From Acidobacteriota bacterium (lineage in GTDB: Bacteria > Acidobacteriota > Blastocatellia > RBC074): a stretch of DNA of 35,697 bases. How positions within the stretch are numbered: the first letter of the stretch is position 1; each line of letters starts with the position of its first letter. The stretch covers positions 116,528-152,224 of the forward strand of contig JACPYM010000059.1 of the NCBI GenBank assembly GCA_016196035.1, written 5' to 3'. This document shows positions 14,650 through 23,338 of this stretch, in pieces. A model generated the notes under the pieces. It worked only from the letters and a program-made list of their open reading frames with translations. It had not been told where the DNA came from and did not search any database. The position numbers and the translations under genes are program-made.

Positions 14650-17148
14650 ATGTTCCGAATCGCTTCTTCGCTCAGCGCCGTAGCGCTCAGCACCTTGCTC
14701 ATAGTGCAAATGACCTTCGCGCAAAACACAATACCACTGCCCACCGCTGACCCGTCTGCGGTCGGGATGTCGGCCCAGCATCTGGCTTACATTGATCAAG
14801 CCGTCACCGCCGAAATCGCACGCAAACAATTGCCCGGCGCGGTCGTGCTGGTCGGACGGCAGGGCAAGGTCGTGTGGCGCAAGGCGTATGGCAATCGCGC
14901 GCTCGAACCAGCGCCCGAAGTGATGACAGCGGACACGATGTTTGACTTGGCTTCGCTGACGAAGATCGTGGCGACGGCAACTTCGGTGATGCTTTTGGTC
15001 GAACGCGGGATGGTGCGGCTGGGCGATCCGGTGGCGCGGTACATCCCCGAATTCGCCGCGAATGGTAAACAAAACATCACGGTCGAACAGTTGCTGATTC
15101 ATCGTTCGGGGCTGATCGCTGACAACGACATCAAGGATTACGAGCAAGGCCCGGCGCAGGCGATGTTGAATATCTGGAAGCTCGCGCCGCTGAATGCGCC
15201 AGGCACGAAGTTCATCTATTCGGACGTCAATTTCATCACGCTGGCCGAATTGGTCAAACGCGTGAGCGGCAAACCGGTGGATCAATTCGCCGCCGAAAAC
15301 ATCTACCACCCGCTGGGGATGAAGGATACGGGCTTCAATCCTGCCGCGAGTTTGCGCCCGCGCATCGCACCGACGGAAAAGCGCGGCGGCAATGTGATTG
15401 TGCCGAGTACAGGCGAAAAGACTGCCGGGGACGAACGCTGGATGCGCGGCGAAGTACACGATCCACGCTCCTATTTGCTGGGCGGCGTCGCGGGTCACGC
15501 GGGCCTGTTTTCGACGGCAGATGATTTGGCGATCTATTGCCAGATGATGCTCAATCGCGGCGAATATCAGGGGCAAAGAATTTTAAGCCCGCTGACCGTC
15601 GCACGGATGACGCAGCCACGCGATTCCGGCGGCAATGGCGGCGAAGGGCAGTGGCGCGCGTTGGGCTGGGATTATTACAGCAGCTTTTCGGCTAATCGCG
15701 GCGACCTCTTTCCGGTGGGCAGTTTCGGGCACACAGGTTTTACCGGCACGGGCTTGTGGCTCGATCCGGCCAGCGAGACGTTTGTCGTATTCCTGAGCAA
15801 TCGCGTGCATCCACGGCTGGATGCGGATGTGAACAAGCGGGCGGATGTGAGTTCGTTGCGTGCGCGCGTGGCGTCCATTGTCGCGGCTTCGATCTTGAAC
15901 CCTCCTGATAACACAATTGATATAGATCGCCAGATACGCGAGCGCGGGCGACAGCGCTTAAGTGTCCTTGGTGGTCCGTCCTGGTTTGGCTCAAGATTTT
16001 TTGGTGTGCCGCTGTCGGACTCGAACACGCTGAATGGCATTGATGTACTCGAGAAAAACAGTTTCACCCAACTCAAAGGCAAACGCATTGGCCTCATCAC
16101 CAACCACACGGGCCGCGATCGCGATGGCAACAGCACGATTGACCTGCTGGCGAATGCGCCGGGCGTCAAACTGGTCGCGCTCTTCTCGCCCGAACACGGC
16201 ATTCGCGGCGTGATGGATGAGAAGGTGACGGACTCGAAAGACGAAAAGACGGGCTTGCCGATTTACAGCCTGTACGGCGAGACGCGCAAACCTACGCCAC
16301 AGATGTTGCAGGGGCTGGATGCGCTGGTCTTTGACATCCAGGACATCGGCGCGCGTTTTTACACCTATCCCTCAACGATGGGCTTGGCGATGGAAGCCGC
16401 CGCGCAGCAAAAGCTGAAATTCATCGTGCTCGACCGCCTCAATCCGATTAACGGCGTGGATGTCGAAGGGCCGCTGGCCGATGCCGACAAGCTCTCGTTC
16501 ATCGCGCATCACACGCTTCCCATTCGTCACGGCATGACCGTGGGCGAGTTGGCGCAGTTGTTCAACCAAGAGAAAAACATCAATGCTGATCTGCAAATCA
16601 TCCGTGTCGAAAACTGGCGGCGCGAGCAATGGTTCGACGAAACGGGGCTGAGTTGGGTCAACCCTTCGCCGAATATGCGCAGCCTGACCCAAGCGACCTT
16701 GTATCCGGGTGTTTGTCTGCTGGAACCAACGAACGTTTCGGTCGGGCGCGGCACCAACACGCCGTTTGAACTCATCGGCGCGCCGTGGATTGACGGGCGC
16801 AAGCTGGCGGCGGCCTTGAATGCGGCCAACCTGCCCGGTGTGCGCTTTGTGCCGTTGCGCTTCAAGCCCACGGCCAGCGTGCATAAAGACGCCGATTGCG
16901 GCGGCATCAATCTGATCATCACGAACCGCGAAGTGTTTGAACCGGTGCTGACTGGATTGGAATTGATCGCGCAGTTGCACAAGCTCTATCCGCGTGAATT
17001 CGAGTTGAACAAGGTGCTGCGCTTGCTGGTCAATCAACAGGCGCTGGATGCGCTCGCCAAAGGGTCGGATGGGCGCGCGCTGAAACAGGTTTATGAACGC
17101 GACCTCGAAAGTTTCCGTGCGTTGCGGGCGCGGTATCTGCTATATTGA
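14650..17148 (+). CDS. Serine hydrolase (AmlB/beta-lactamase-like) fused to NamZ exo-beta-N-acetylmuramidase domain
   Basis: An 832-residue exported fusion protein. A Sec signal (MFRIASSLSAVALSTLLIVQMTFA) leads into a class C beta-lactamase-type domain (about 30-420) with the SxxK pair Ser102-Lys105 in ASLTK, a YxN-equivalent YSD and an HTG motif in place of KTG (FGHTGFTG). After a linker of about 35 residues comes a complete DUF1343/NamZ (GH171) domain (about 460-832) with KRIGLITNHTGRDRDG, LFSPEHGIRG, FDIQDIGARFYTY and NPSPNMRS. In Bacillus subtilis namZ and amlB are separate neighbouring genes of the MurNAc recovery cluster; NamZ releases terminal MurNAc from peptidoglycan. Here they are one polypeptide. 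A GHL10 glycosidase gene follows on the same strand. The hydrolase domain's substrate is unknown. Confidence 0.93.
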   Translation: MFRIASSLSAVALSTLLIVQMTFAQNTIPLPTADPSAVGMSAQHLAYIDQAVTAEIARKQLPGAVVLVGRQGKVVWRKAYGNRALEPAPEVMTADTMFDLASLTKIVATATSVMLLVERGMVRLGDPVARYIPEFAANGKQNITVEQLLIHRSGLIADNDIKDYEQGPAQAMLNIWKLAPLNAPGTKFIYSDVNFITLAELVKRVSGKPVDQFAAENIYHPLGMKDTGFNPAASLRPRIAPTEKRGGNVIVPSTGEKTAGDERWMRGEVHDPRSYLLGGVAGHAGLFSTADDLAIYCQMMLNRGEYQGQRILSPLTVARMTQPRDSGGNGGEGQWRALGWDYYSSFSANRGDLFPVGSFGHTGFTGTGLWLDPASETFVVFLSNRVHPRLDADVNKRADVSSLRARVASIVAASILNPPDNTIDIDRQIRERGRQRLSVLGGPSWFGSRFFGVPLSDSNTLNGIDVLEKNSFTQLKGKRIGLITNHTGRDRDGNSTIDLLANAPGVKLVALFSPEHGIRGVMDEKVTDSKDEKTGLPIYSLYGETRKPTPQMLQGLDALVFDIQDIGARFYTYPSTMGLAMEAAAQQKLKFIVLDRLNPINGVDVEGPLADADKLSFIAHHTLPIRHGMTVGELAQLFNQEKNINADLQIIRVENWRREQWFDETGLSWVNPSPNMRSLTQATLYPGVCLLEPTNVSVGRGTNTPFELIGAPWIDGRKLAAALNAANLPGVRFVPLRFKPTASVHKDADCGGINLIITNREVFEPVLTGLELIAQLHKLYPREFELNKVLRLLVNQQALDALAKGSDGRALKQVYERDLESFRALRARYLLY

Positions 17149-17215
17149 GCGCCCTGTTGTAGAAGTTGTTGTCCCGTAATCCTGAACATTGGTGCATAGA
17201 GGAATGGAGGCGCGC

Positions 17216-17263
17216 ATGAACCGAGTTGTTGGCGTGCTGGCTATTCTGGGGAATGAGGTGTAA
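17216..17263 (+). CDS. Possible 15-codon leader peptide ORF
   Basis: A very short reading frame (MNRVVGVLAILGNEV, then TAA) has an excellent GGAGG five bases before its ATG. It lies in the 170-base gap between the NamZ fusion gene and the GHL10 gene, whose own start has no evident ribosome site. It might be a translated leader that couples to the downstream gene, or it may be chance. There is no comparative evidence. Confidence 0.2.
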   Translation: MNRVVGVLAILGNEV

Positions 17264-17318
17264 GGCTTGTGAGGTTCGCACGTGCCCGCCGGTTGTTGTT
17301 TTTCCCCCTCGGCAAACC

Positions 17319-18644
17319 ATGAAAAGAGTTGCATATCTACTGATTCCGGTTTTGATTATTTGCGTGAGCGCGTTTGTGGTCGCCCAGAAAACGGTGCCCG
17401 CGCTGACGCCGCCGGCGTTGCTGCGGTCGCTGAAGAGCGCTTCACACAGCGTCGCCGCCACCAAAACATTCGCGCGCAAACCCGAGGATGAGGCGCGCGC
17501 GCTATGGGTCGTGCGTTACACGATGGCCTCGCCGACGGCCTTGCGCGATTCGATCAAGCGGGCCAAAGAGAATGGTTTCACCGACCTGCTCGTCCAGATT
17601 CGCGGGCGCGGTGATGCGTTTTACGATTCGAAATGGGAGCCGCGCGCCGAAGAGTTGCGCGCGCTGCCCGAAGATTTCGATCCGCTGGAAGTGATGATCC
17701 GCGAGGCGCACGCCGAGGGCTTGCGCGTGCACGCCTGGATCAATGCCTTTGTCGTCGCCAACGTCGGCACGCTGCCCAACCTGCCCGACCACATCATCTA
17801 CAAACATCCCGACTGGCTGATGGTGCCGCGTCAACTGGCGCGCCAGCTTTACGGCATGGATCCGAAGGCACCCGAATATCTGAAGGCGTTGCGCGATTAC
17901 ACGCGCGCTCATCACGATGTGTTGGAGGGGCTGTATGCCTCGCCCGCCAACCCCGAAGTGCGCCAGCACCTGCGCAACATCTGGCTGGATGTGTTGAGCA
18001 AGTACGAGGTGGACGGCTTGCACTTCGATTATGTGCGCTATCCCAACTTCAACTTCGATTTCAACCGCAATTCGCTCGACCAGTTCCGCGCTGAGGTGGA
18101 CGCCACGTTGAGCGAAAAGGATAAAGCGACGTTGCACCGGGTGGCGGCGCGGAACCCGCTGATCTATGCCACGACGTTTTATGATCGCTACGCGCACTTT
18201 CAGCGCCGCCAGGTGAGCGATACCGTCGAATCCATCTATCACGCGGTCAAAGCGCGCAAGCCCGACGTGACGGTTTCTGCGGCGGTGGCTGCCGACTATG
18301 CCGAAGGCTATCGCTCGCGCTTCCAAGATTGGAAGTCATGGTTGCGCAAAGGCATCATTGATGTGGTTTGTCCGATGGCTTATACGCCCAGCACCGAAGT
18401 CTTCCGCAAACAGATGGCGGAGGCCGTGACCTACGCCGGTGCGCAATCGGTGTGGGGGGGCATTGGTTCCTGGCGGCAGCCCGTGGACGGCACGCTGGAA
18501 AAGATTAAGGTCGCGCGCAAACTGGGCGCGCAAGGTTTCATCCTGTTTTCGTATGACAGCGCGGTGCAGTTTTCCGCGTTGAATCCGCAAAAGGATTATC
18601 TGGAACGTGTGCACGAAGGTTTGGTGGCGGATGACGGGCGCTAA
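17319..18644 (+). CDS. GHL10 family glycoside hydrolase (exported)
   Basis: A 441-residue protein of the glycosyl hydrolase-like 10 family (PF02638), which includes E. coli DigH, an enzyme that cuts peptide-stripped glycan strands of peptidoglycan. ATG 17319 is chosen because it opens a clean signal peptide (MKRVAYLLIPVLIICVSAFVVA). Family blocks follow in order: ARALWVVRYTMASP, FTDLLVQIRGRGDAFY, DPLEVMIREAHAEGLRVHAW, VDGLHFDYVRYP with the conserved Asp, and DVVCPMAYTP. A role in periplasmic peptidoglycan turnover is supported by the NamZ fusion gene upstream on the same strand, but the sequence alone cannot fix the substrate. A strong hairpin terminator follows. No good Shine-Dalgarno sequence precedes the start. 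Confidence 0.93.
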   Translation: MKRVAYLLIPVLIICVSAFVVAQKTVPALTPPALLRSLKSASHSVAATKTFARKPEDEARALWVVRYTMASPTALRDSIKRAKENGFTDLLVQIRGRGDAFYDSKWEPRAEELRALPEDFDPLEVMIREAHAEGLRVHAWINAFVVANVGTLPNLPDHIIYKHPDWLMVPRQLARQLYGMDPKAPEYLKALRDYTRAHHDVLEGLYASPANPEVRQHLRNIWLDVLSKYEVDGLHFDYVRYPNFNFDFNRNSLDQFRAEVDATLSEKDKATLHRVAARNPLIYATTFYDRYAHFQRRQVSDTVESIYHAVKARKPDVTVSAAVAADYAEGYRSRFQDWKSWLRKGIIDVVCPMAYTPSTEVFRKQMAEAVTYAGAQSVWGGIGSWRQPVDGTLEKIKVARKLGAQGFILFSYDSAVQFSALNPQKDYLERVHEGLVADDGR

Positions 18645-18682
18645 CGGCACCGGTTGAACGCATAAGCAAATCAGTTTCACCA

Positions 18683-18749
18683 CGAAGCGACGAAAGGTTA
18701 CGAAGAGCACAAAGAGCTTCGTAACCTTTCGTCGCTTCGTAGTTTTTAT
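18683..18749 (+). terminator. Rho-independent terminator after the GHL10 gene
   Basis: Perfect 23-base arms (18683-18705 and 18717-18739) with an 11-base loop are followed by TAGTTTTTATT. This is a textbook hairpin plus U-tract about 40 bases after the stop. The arms also resemble dispersed CGAAGCGACGAAAGG-type repeats, so a mobile palindrome may have been co-opted. Confidence 0.8.
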
Positions 18750-18765
18750 TGCGAGTGATGGCCCG

Positions 18766-19137
18766 ATGGACAACAACGAGAGCGCCGAAGTAAAAAAGTA
18801 TTCCACCGAACTCGCCGACCTGGAACGCGATTGCGAGATGGAGTTTTTCGTCGCGGGCGGCCCCGGCGGCCAGCATCGCAACAAGGTCGAAACCGGTGTG
18901 CGTCTGACACATCGGCCTACTGGGCTTGTCGTCACCGCGACCGAACGCCGCTCCCAATCCGCCAATCGTGAGGCTGCTTACGAACGGATGGCAGAGAAAT
19001 TGGAAGCCCGCCAGCGCCAACAGAAGAAACGCTTCGCCACCAAACCCGGCAAAGCCGCCAAGGAAAGACGGCTGGAAGGCAAGCGGTTACAGAGCGAACG
19101 CAAACAATCCCGCAGCCGCAAAATCGAAAACGATTAA
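18766..19137 (+). CDS. Peptide chain release factor-like GGQ protein (ArfB/RF-1 domain)
   Basis: A 123-residue RF-1 domain protein without the codon-recognition domains of RF1/RF2. The catalytic motif GGPGGQHRNKVET hydrolyses peptidyl-tRNA in the ribosomal peptidyl-transferase centre. The C-terminal third is highly basic (KKRFATKPGKAAKERRLEGKR and on), like the tail that ArfB inserts into the empty mRNA channel. A role in rescuing stalled ribosomes is therefore likely, although some short RF-like paralogues in environmental bacteria are uncharacterised. ATG 18766 is preceded only by a weak purine-rich stretch. The gene converges on the large membrane protein gene with a nine-base gap. Confidence 0.9.
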   Translation: MDNNESAEVKKYSTELADLERDCEMEFFVAGGPGGQHRNKVETGVRLTHRPTGLVVTATERRSQSANREAAYERMAEKLEARQRQQKKRFATKPGKAAKERRLEGKRLQSERKQSRSRKIEND

Positions 19138-19146
19138 ACCCCAGCT

Positions 19147-21807
19147 TCACCGTCCAGCGGCTTTGGCAGCCGCCTTTGCCGTCGCGCTCGGTTGCGGCGT
19201 TGCGGGTTGTTCACTTCCCGCCTGTGCCGGTTCAAGCTTGAAATTGCGCACCCGGAAAACGAGTTCGCGCGTCTCGTTCGGCGCGACGATGCGTTTGCCA
19301 TCGCTCTTGAAAGTGATGACGTTTTCGCCCGGCGGTAGCGTGAATCTCTTGGCGTACTTGGTCCCGGCCTTATCCAGCTTCAAGCGCTCCTTGAAAAAGG
19401 GGCTGTCCAGTTCGAGTGTGCCGCCGTTGTCTACCGAAAGATTCATTTCAACATTGACCAACGCCGGTTGCGCGGTGCGATTGATGAGCTTGGCTTGGCC
19501 TTGCGCGCCGCACCAATGCCAGTTCTCTTCGGCATTGCGCTCCAGATCGTAACAACCCGCCTGCCAAACCACAGCCAGTGGCGCGGGCGCGACCGCTTCG
19601 GCGGGCAGCAGTTTGAAGTTGCGGACGCGAAAGACCAGTTCGCGGAAGTCGCTGGGCGAGAGCACGCGCTTGCCATCGCATTTGAAATAAACGAAATGCT
19701 CGCCCGGCGGCAGCGTGAAGCTCTGGGCGAATTTCTTGCCGTTTTTGTCCAAGGTCAGGCGTTCGCTGAAAAACGGGCTGGTCATTTCCAGCGTGCCGCC
19801 GTTGTCCACCGCCAACGTCATTTCCAAATTCACCTGTTTGGGCTTGTCGGTACGATTGACAAAAACGGCGCGCGCCTCGCTGCCGCCCCAACGCCAGTTA
19901 TCGTCCGCTGTGCCCTCGAAGTCGGAAAAACCTTGTTGCCAAATCGCTGTCGGTGGATGCAGCGCTGCTGTGCGCCGCGCCGCCTGTTCGGGTTCAGCGA
20001 CGGAGGTCAGCAAGCGTTGTTGGTATGGACGCAGATCAAAAAACGTCAACCGCTCGTCCGGGCTGACCAGCGGCGTGCCGAGCAAACCGCTCAACTCGTT
20101 TTCCAGCTTCGCATCGTTGTAGCCGAAGCGATCCACATACACGCCGCTGAAGTCCGACCACGCCAGCGTCTCGACCATTTCCGCCGCAGGCTTCAACGCC
20201 ACCGCGCGCATCCACACATCGCCTTCGCGACCCTTGATCGTGCCGTAGCTCCAGCGCAACGACTTGCTGTGCAAATAGCCGCGCAGCAAATCGTAATCGT
20301 TCATCCGGGCGAACTTCGGATTTTCGGGAAAGGACACCGCAGGTAGTTGAAAGATCATTGCGCCCGGCGGCAATTGCGTTTCGACCTGCTGGACAAAAGT
20401 GCGGTCACTCTCAAAATCCTTTTTGAACTTCACGTAATCCGGAATGAACATCGGCGAAATCTGATCGAGCAGTCCGATGACCAACGTGCCCACCAACAGC
20501 GCCGCGAACAACCATTGCTGCCGCCGCGTCCGCACGCGCCGCTCGCGCACGCCATCCAGCCAGAGCGCCAGCGCGAAAAAGACAAAGCAGGCGATAAAGA
20601 TGCTCAGCCGTGTATAGGCGCGAATCTGTGGCAGCCCAAAGAACGCCACCAGCGAACCGAAACCGCCAATCGTCCCCAGCAACACCGCGCTCAGGTTGAG
20701 TACGCTCAGATGATTGAAGACGCCGCGCGCGCCCGGTTCGTTCATCTCGCGCACGGCCGGTTTGTTGAAGAAGAACCACCACAGCAAGCCCAGAAAGCCG
20801 CCCGCGCCGACCAGCCCCAGCGTCGCGTCGTCGTTTTCGGTGATGAAGATGCGCATGTTGTAAGCGACCTTCAAATCCCACAGCGCCGGCACCCGATGCC
20901 AGCGCACCGGCATCAACAATTGCCCGATGCGCAAGCCATACGCTTCGGCCTCCGCCGCCACGCGCTGCACGACCTGCACGCTGCCGAAGCGCCACATGTG
21001 AATGATGCTCGGCAGCAAGTTCAGCACGACCAGCAACGAGATGACCGCGATCAACACCACCGGCACGACAAACGCGCCCGCGCGCCGCTGTTGCAAGGCC
21101 GCGATCAACCCCGCCATCAACAGAAAGAAGCACGCAAAGAACGCGTAGTAATACCCAGACGAACCCAATAGCACGCACAGCGCCAGCACGCCCCACATTC
21201 GCGGCTCGCCCCAACGCACCGTCAGCAACTCGCCCCGGCAAATCCAAAGCAGCACCAGCGTCAGCAGCGGGATTTGCCAGTACGAAGCCAAGAACAAATG
21301 CTGTTCGCCGCGCGTGAAATGGTACGGCAGCATGGTGAACAGCAGCGTCGCCCAAATGCTCACAGGCCACGAACCGCCCAACCGGCGCAACGCATACAAC
21401 ATCGCCAAGATCGTCAACGGAAAGGTCAGCAAAAAGAAATTGTTCAGCACGCTGGGATAATTACTCGTGCGCAACGATAGCAACTTGACCAGCAGCATGT
21501 GGAAGTTGTTATCCGAACTCGGCACGTCGCGCATATCCAACACGCCCGGCGCGCCCAACGACGGATTGGTCAGATACCAGCCGTGGTCAATCACGCTCTT
21601 GACCATCAAGTGATAGAACAGCGAGTCGCCCAGGTAATCATACGGATAGCTGCGCACCGATTTGCGCAGGTCGAACAGGCTGCCCACGATCAGCATCCCG
21701 ATCAATATCGTGCCGAGGTAAAGCGAAACGCTGCGCACGCGCGGGCGCGCCAAAAATTGTTTGAGCCGGGCGCTGGTGGACAGTTCTGTCTGTTGCTCAT
21801 TGGTCAT
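19147..21807 (-). CDS. Large polytopic membrane protein with duplicated C-terminal domain
   Basis: An 886-residue inner-membrane protein with about ten to twelve hydrophobic helices in residues 25-450, preceded by YPYDYLGDSLFYHLMVKS and holding DNNFHMLLVKLLS in a periplasmic loop. This layout resembles GT-C-type glycosyltransferases and YfhO-like proteins that use lipid-linked sugars, but I see no decisive family signature. Residues about 470-600 form a soluble region. The C-terminus carries two tandem copies (about 620-738 and 746-857) of a predicted beta domain, sharing VDNGGTLE, SPFF.ERL.LDK, FTLPPGE and RELVFRVRNFKL. The nearby methyltransferase, DegT aminotransferase and GT2 genes suggest envelope glycan assembly. 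ATG 21807 has no clear ribosome site. Confidence 0.85.
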   Translation of the reverse strand: MTNEQQTELSTSARLKQFLARPRVRSVSLYLGTILIGMLIVGSLFDLRKSVRSYPYDYLGDSLFYHLMVKSVIDHGWYLTNPSLGAPGVLDMRDVPSSDNNFHMLLVKLLSLRTSNYPSVLNNFFLLTFPLTILAMLYALRRLGGSWPVSIWATLLFTMLPYHFTRGEQHLFLASYWQIPLLTLVLLWICRGELLTVRWGEPRMWGVLALCVLLGSSGYYYAFFACFFLLMAGLIAALQQRRAGAFVVPVVLIAVISLLVVLNLLPSIIHMWRFGSVQVVQRVAAEAEAYGLRIGQLLMPVRWHRVPALWDLKVAYNMRIFITENDDATLGLVGAGGFLGLLWWFFFNKPAVREMNEPGARGVFNHLSVLNLSAVLLGTIGGFGSLVAFFGLPQIRAYTRLSIFIACFVFFALALWLDGVRERRVRTRRQQWLFAALLVGTLVIGLLDQISPMFIPDYVKFKKDFESDRTFVQQVETQLPPGAMIFQLPAVSFPENPKFARMNDYDLLRGYLHSKSLRWSYGTIKGREGDVWMRAVALKPAAEMVETLAWSDFSGVYVDRFGYNDAKLENELSGLLGTPLVSPDERLTFFDLRPYQQRLLTSVAEPEQAARRTAALHPPTAIWQQGFSDFEGTADDNWRWGGSEARAVFVNRTDKPKQVNLEMTLAVDNGGTLEMTSPFFSERLTLDKNGKKFAQSFTLPPGEHFVYFKCDGKRVLSPSDFRELVFRVRNFKLLPAEAVAPAPLAVVWQAGCYDLERNAEENWHWCGAQGQAKLINRTAQPALVNVEMNLSVDNGGTLELDSPFFKERLKLDKAGTKYAKRFTLPPGENVITFKSDGKRIVAPNETRELVFRVRNFKLEPAQAGSEQPATPQPSATAKAAAKAAGR

Positions 21808-21830
21808 GAAATTTTTTCAGGACTTACGCC

Positions 21831-21904
21831 AAGGAGCATGGAGTTCAGGCTTTAGCCTGTGTGCGAGATTTCCAAGACAGGCTAAAGCCTGAACTCCATG
21901 CTCT
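21831..21904. repeat. GGAGTTCAGGCTTTAGCCTG inverted repeat
   Basis: The arm 21835-21860 is reverse-complementary to bases starting at 21877, and the pairing extends outward with mismatches to about 21831/21904. Each arm itself contains the palindrome CAGGCTTTAGCCTG. It lies in the divergent promoter region between the membrane protein and methyltransferase genes. Confidence 0.85.
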
Positions 21905-22031
21905 TTGGCCACGATTGTCCGTGCTGTGCTGCGTAAGTTCTGCCTTTCTGTTTTCACTGGTGAATTGGTCTTGATGCTTTGGCTGGGCAGTCTACCCGTG
22001 CGCCGCCCGCATGGTAAAGTCCGCGCCATCT

Positions 22032-22799
22032 ATGCAAAACGAAGATTACGAATACCTCTACCAACTCGAAGAAACCTTCTGGTGGTTCGCGGGCATGCGC
22101 GCAATCACCGCAGTCCTGCTCGACCCATATCTAAGCACCTCGCAAGATCGCACCATCCTCGATGCTGGCTGCGGCACGGGCGGCAATCTGGAATGGCTGC
22201 AACGCTACGCTGGAAACGGGCGTGTTGTCGGCTTGGATTACGTCCACACCGCCCTTCAGTTTTGCCAGCAACAAGGCCAACGTGCGCTCGTACAGGCCTC
22301 CGCCACCGATTTGCCTTTCGCAGACGCCAGCTTCGATCTCGTCACCAGCTTCGATGTGCTGGTGCAAATCCCCGGCGCAGGCGCGGACGAACAGGCCATG
22401 CGCGAGATGTATCGTGTGCTGAAACCGGGCGGCCTCGCCTTCGTGCGTTGCGCGGCATACGAATGGATGAAGAGCGGCCACGATGCCGCGTTGGATACGC
22501 AACGCCGCTACACCCTGCCGGAACTGGGCGGCAAGCTGGAATGCGCGGGCTTCACCGTATTGCGCGCGACGTATGCCAACAGCCTGTTGTTCCCGGTCGC
22601 GGCGCTGCGGCGGCTGGTGCTGAAACGGCTGGGCCTGGCCGACAGCGGCTCTGACGTGAAGCCGTTGCCGCCGTTAATGCAATGGTTGAATTGGTGGTTG
22701 GAGCGTGTGTTGTTGGTGGAAGCGGCTTGGTTGCAGCGTGCTGGGTTGCCGTTCGGATTGTCGGCAATTTGTGTGGTACGCCGTGAAGCAGACAGATGA
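22032..22799 (+). CDS. Class I SAM-dependent methyltransferase
   Basis: A 255-residue methyltransferase of the Methyltransf_11 type. The N-terminal block NEDYEYLYQLEETFWWFAGMR is typical of methyltransferases in polysaccharide or lipid gene clusters. Motif I, TILDAGCGTGGNLEWL, binds S-adenosylmethionine; an acidic residue follows in VVGLDYVHTAL; ATDLPFADASFDLVTSFDVL is motif IV and VLKPGGLAFVR the post-motif strand. The C-terminal ~90 residues contain amphipathic helices that may contact the membrane or substrate. ATG 22032 is used; an in-frame ATG seven codons upstream is possible, and neither has a good Shine-Dalgarno sequence. The methyl acceptor is unknown; neighbouring genes suggest a sugar or lipid. 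Confidence 0.92.
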   Translation: MQNEDYEYLYQLEETFWWFAGMRAITAVLLDPYLSTSQDRTILDAGCGTGGNLEWLQRYAGNGRVVGLDYVHTALQFCQQQGQRALVQASATDLPFADASFDLVTSFDVLVQIPGAGADEQAMREMYRVLKPGGLAFVRCAAYEWMKSGHDAALDTQRRYTLPELGGKLECAGFTVLRATYANSLLFPVAALRRLVLKRLGLADSGSDVKPLPPLMQWLNWWLERVLLVEAAWLQRAGLPFGLSAICVVRREADR

Positions 22800-22834
22800 C
22801 TCGCTCCTTATGGTTTAATTGTGCCGTGGTTGCG

Positions 22835-22840
22835 TATAAT
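22835..22840 (+). promoter_or_regulatory. Candidate -10 box (TATAAT) for the MNT gene
   Basis: A perfect TATAAT lies 28 bases before the ATG at 22868 and just upstream of an AGGAGAG ribosome site. No convincing -35 hexamer sits at 16-18 bases upstream, so this rests on the -10 box alone. Confidence 0.35.
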
Positions 22841-22867
22841 CCGCGCGTTGTTGAATAGGAGAGCGTT

Positions 22868-23338
22868 ATGAAGCCAGCACCGGAAAATAACATCAAAGGA
22901 TCACCGCGCGCACAGGTAAGGCCACAGACTGCCGCAGACCCAGTAGTCACGCTGCCACAAGACGTACAAAACTACCTGCAAAAATTCCGCGATTGGGAAG
23001 AGAGTTTTCGCAGCCCAGCCCGGCGCGAAAAATACATCCGGCAGATTTGCGAGCGCATTGTCGAACGCTTCCATCCTGAAAAGATCATCCTTTTCGGCTC
23101 CCACGCGGATGGCCAGCCCACGCTGGAATCGGACCTTGACCTGTTGGTGGTGATGAACTTTGAGGGCAGCCCCCTGCAACAAGCGATCAAAATCAGCCGC
23201 GAGTTGGGACTCGTCACACCACTGGATTTGCTGGTACGAACGCCTGCGCAAGTCCAAGAACGGCTGCGGATCGAAGACCCGTTTATGCGCGAGATTCTGC
23301 AATGCGGAAAGGTGCTGTATGAAGCCCATCACGGCTGA
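22868..23338 (+). CDS. MNT-type nucleotidyltransferase-domain protein (antitoxin-like)
   Basis: A 156-residue protein of the minimal nucleotidyltransferase group. The core motif ILFGSHADGQPTLESDLDLL contains the GS signature and the two catalytic aspartates (SDLDL). MNT proteins are usually encoded with a HEPN-domain partner, and in characterised type VII systems they inactivate the HEPN ribonuclease toxin by adding nucleotides to it. Here the stop overlaps the next start by 20 bases, the normal arrangement. An N-terminal extension of about 50 residues precedes the core. AGGAGAG lies five bases before the ATG. Because its HEPN partner is broken, the protein may be a leftover antitoxin. Confidence 0.9.
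   Translation: MKPAPENNIKGSPRAQVRPQTAADPVVTLPQDVQNYLQKFRDWEESFRSPARREKYIRQICERIVERFHPEKIILFGSHADGQPTLESDLDLLVVMNFEGSPLQQAIKISRELGLVTPLDLLVRTPAQVQERLRIEDPFMREILQCGKVLYEAHHG

Noticed and set aside
14530-15576. Minus-strand open frame of 348 codons opposite the serine hydrolase domain
   Set aside because: Antisense shadow; the sense strand encodes a signal peptide and catalytic motifs.
20347-21370. Open frames on both strands inside the large membrane protein gene
   Set aside because: Compositional shadows rich in Arg, Gln and His; the 886-codon frame has a coherent membrane topology.
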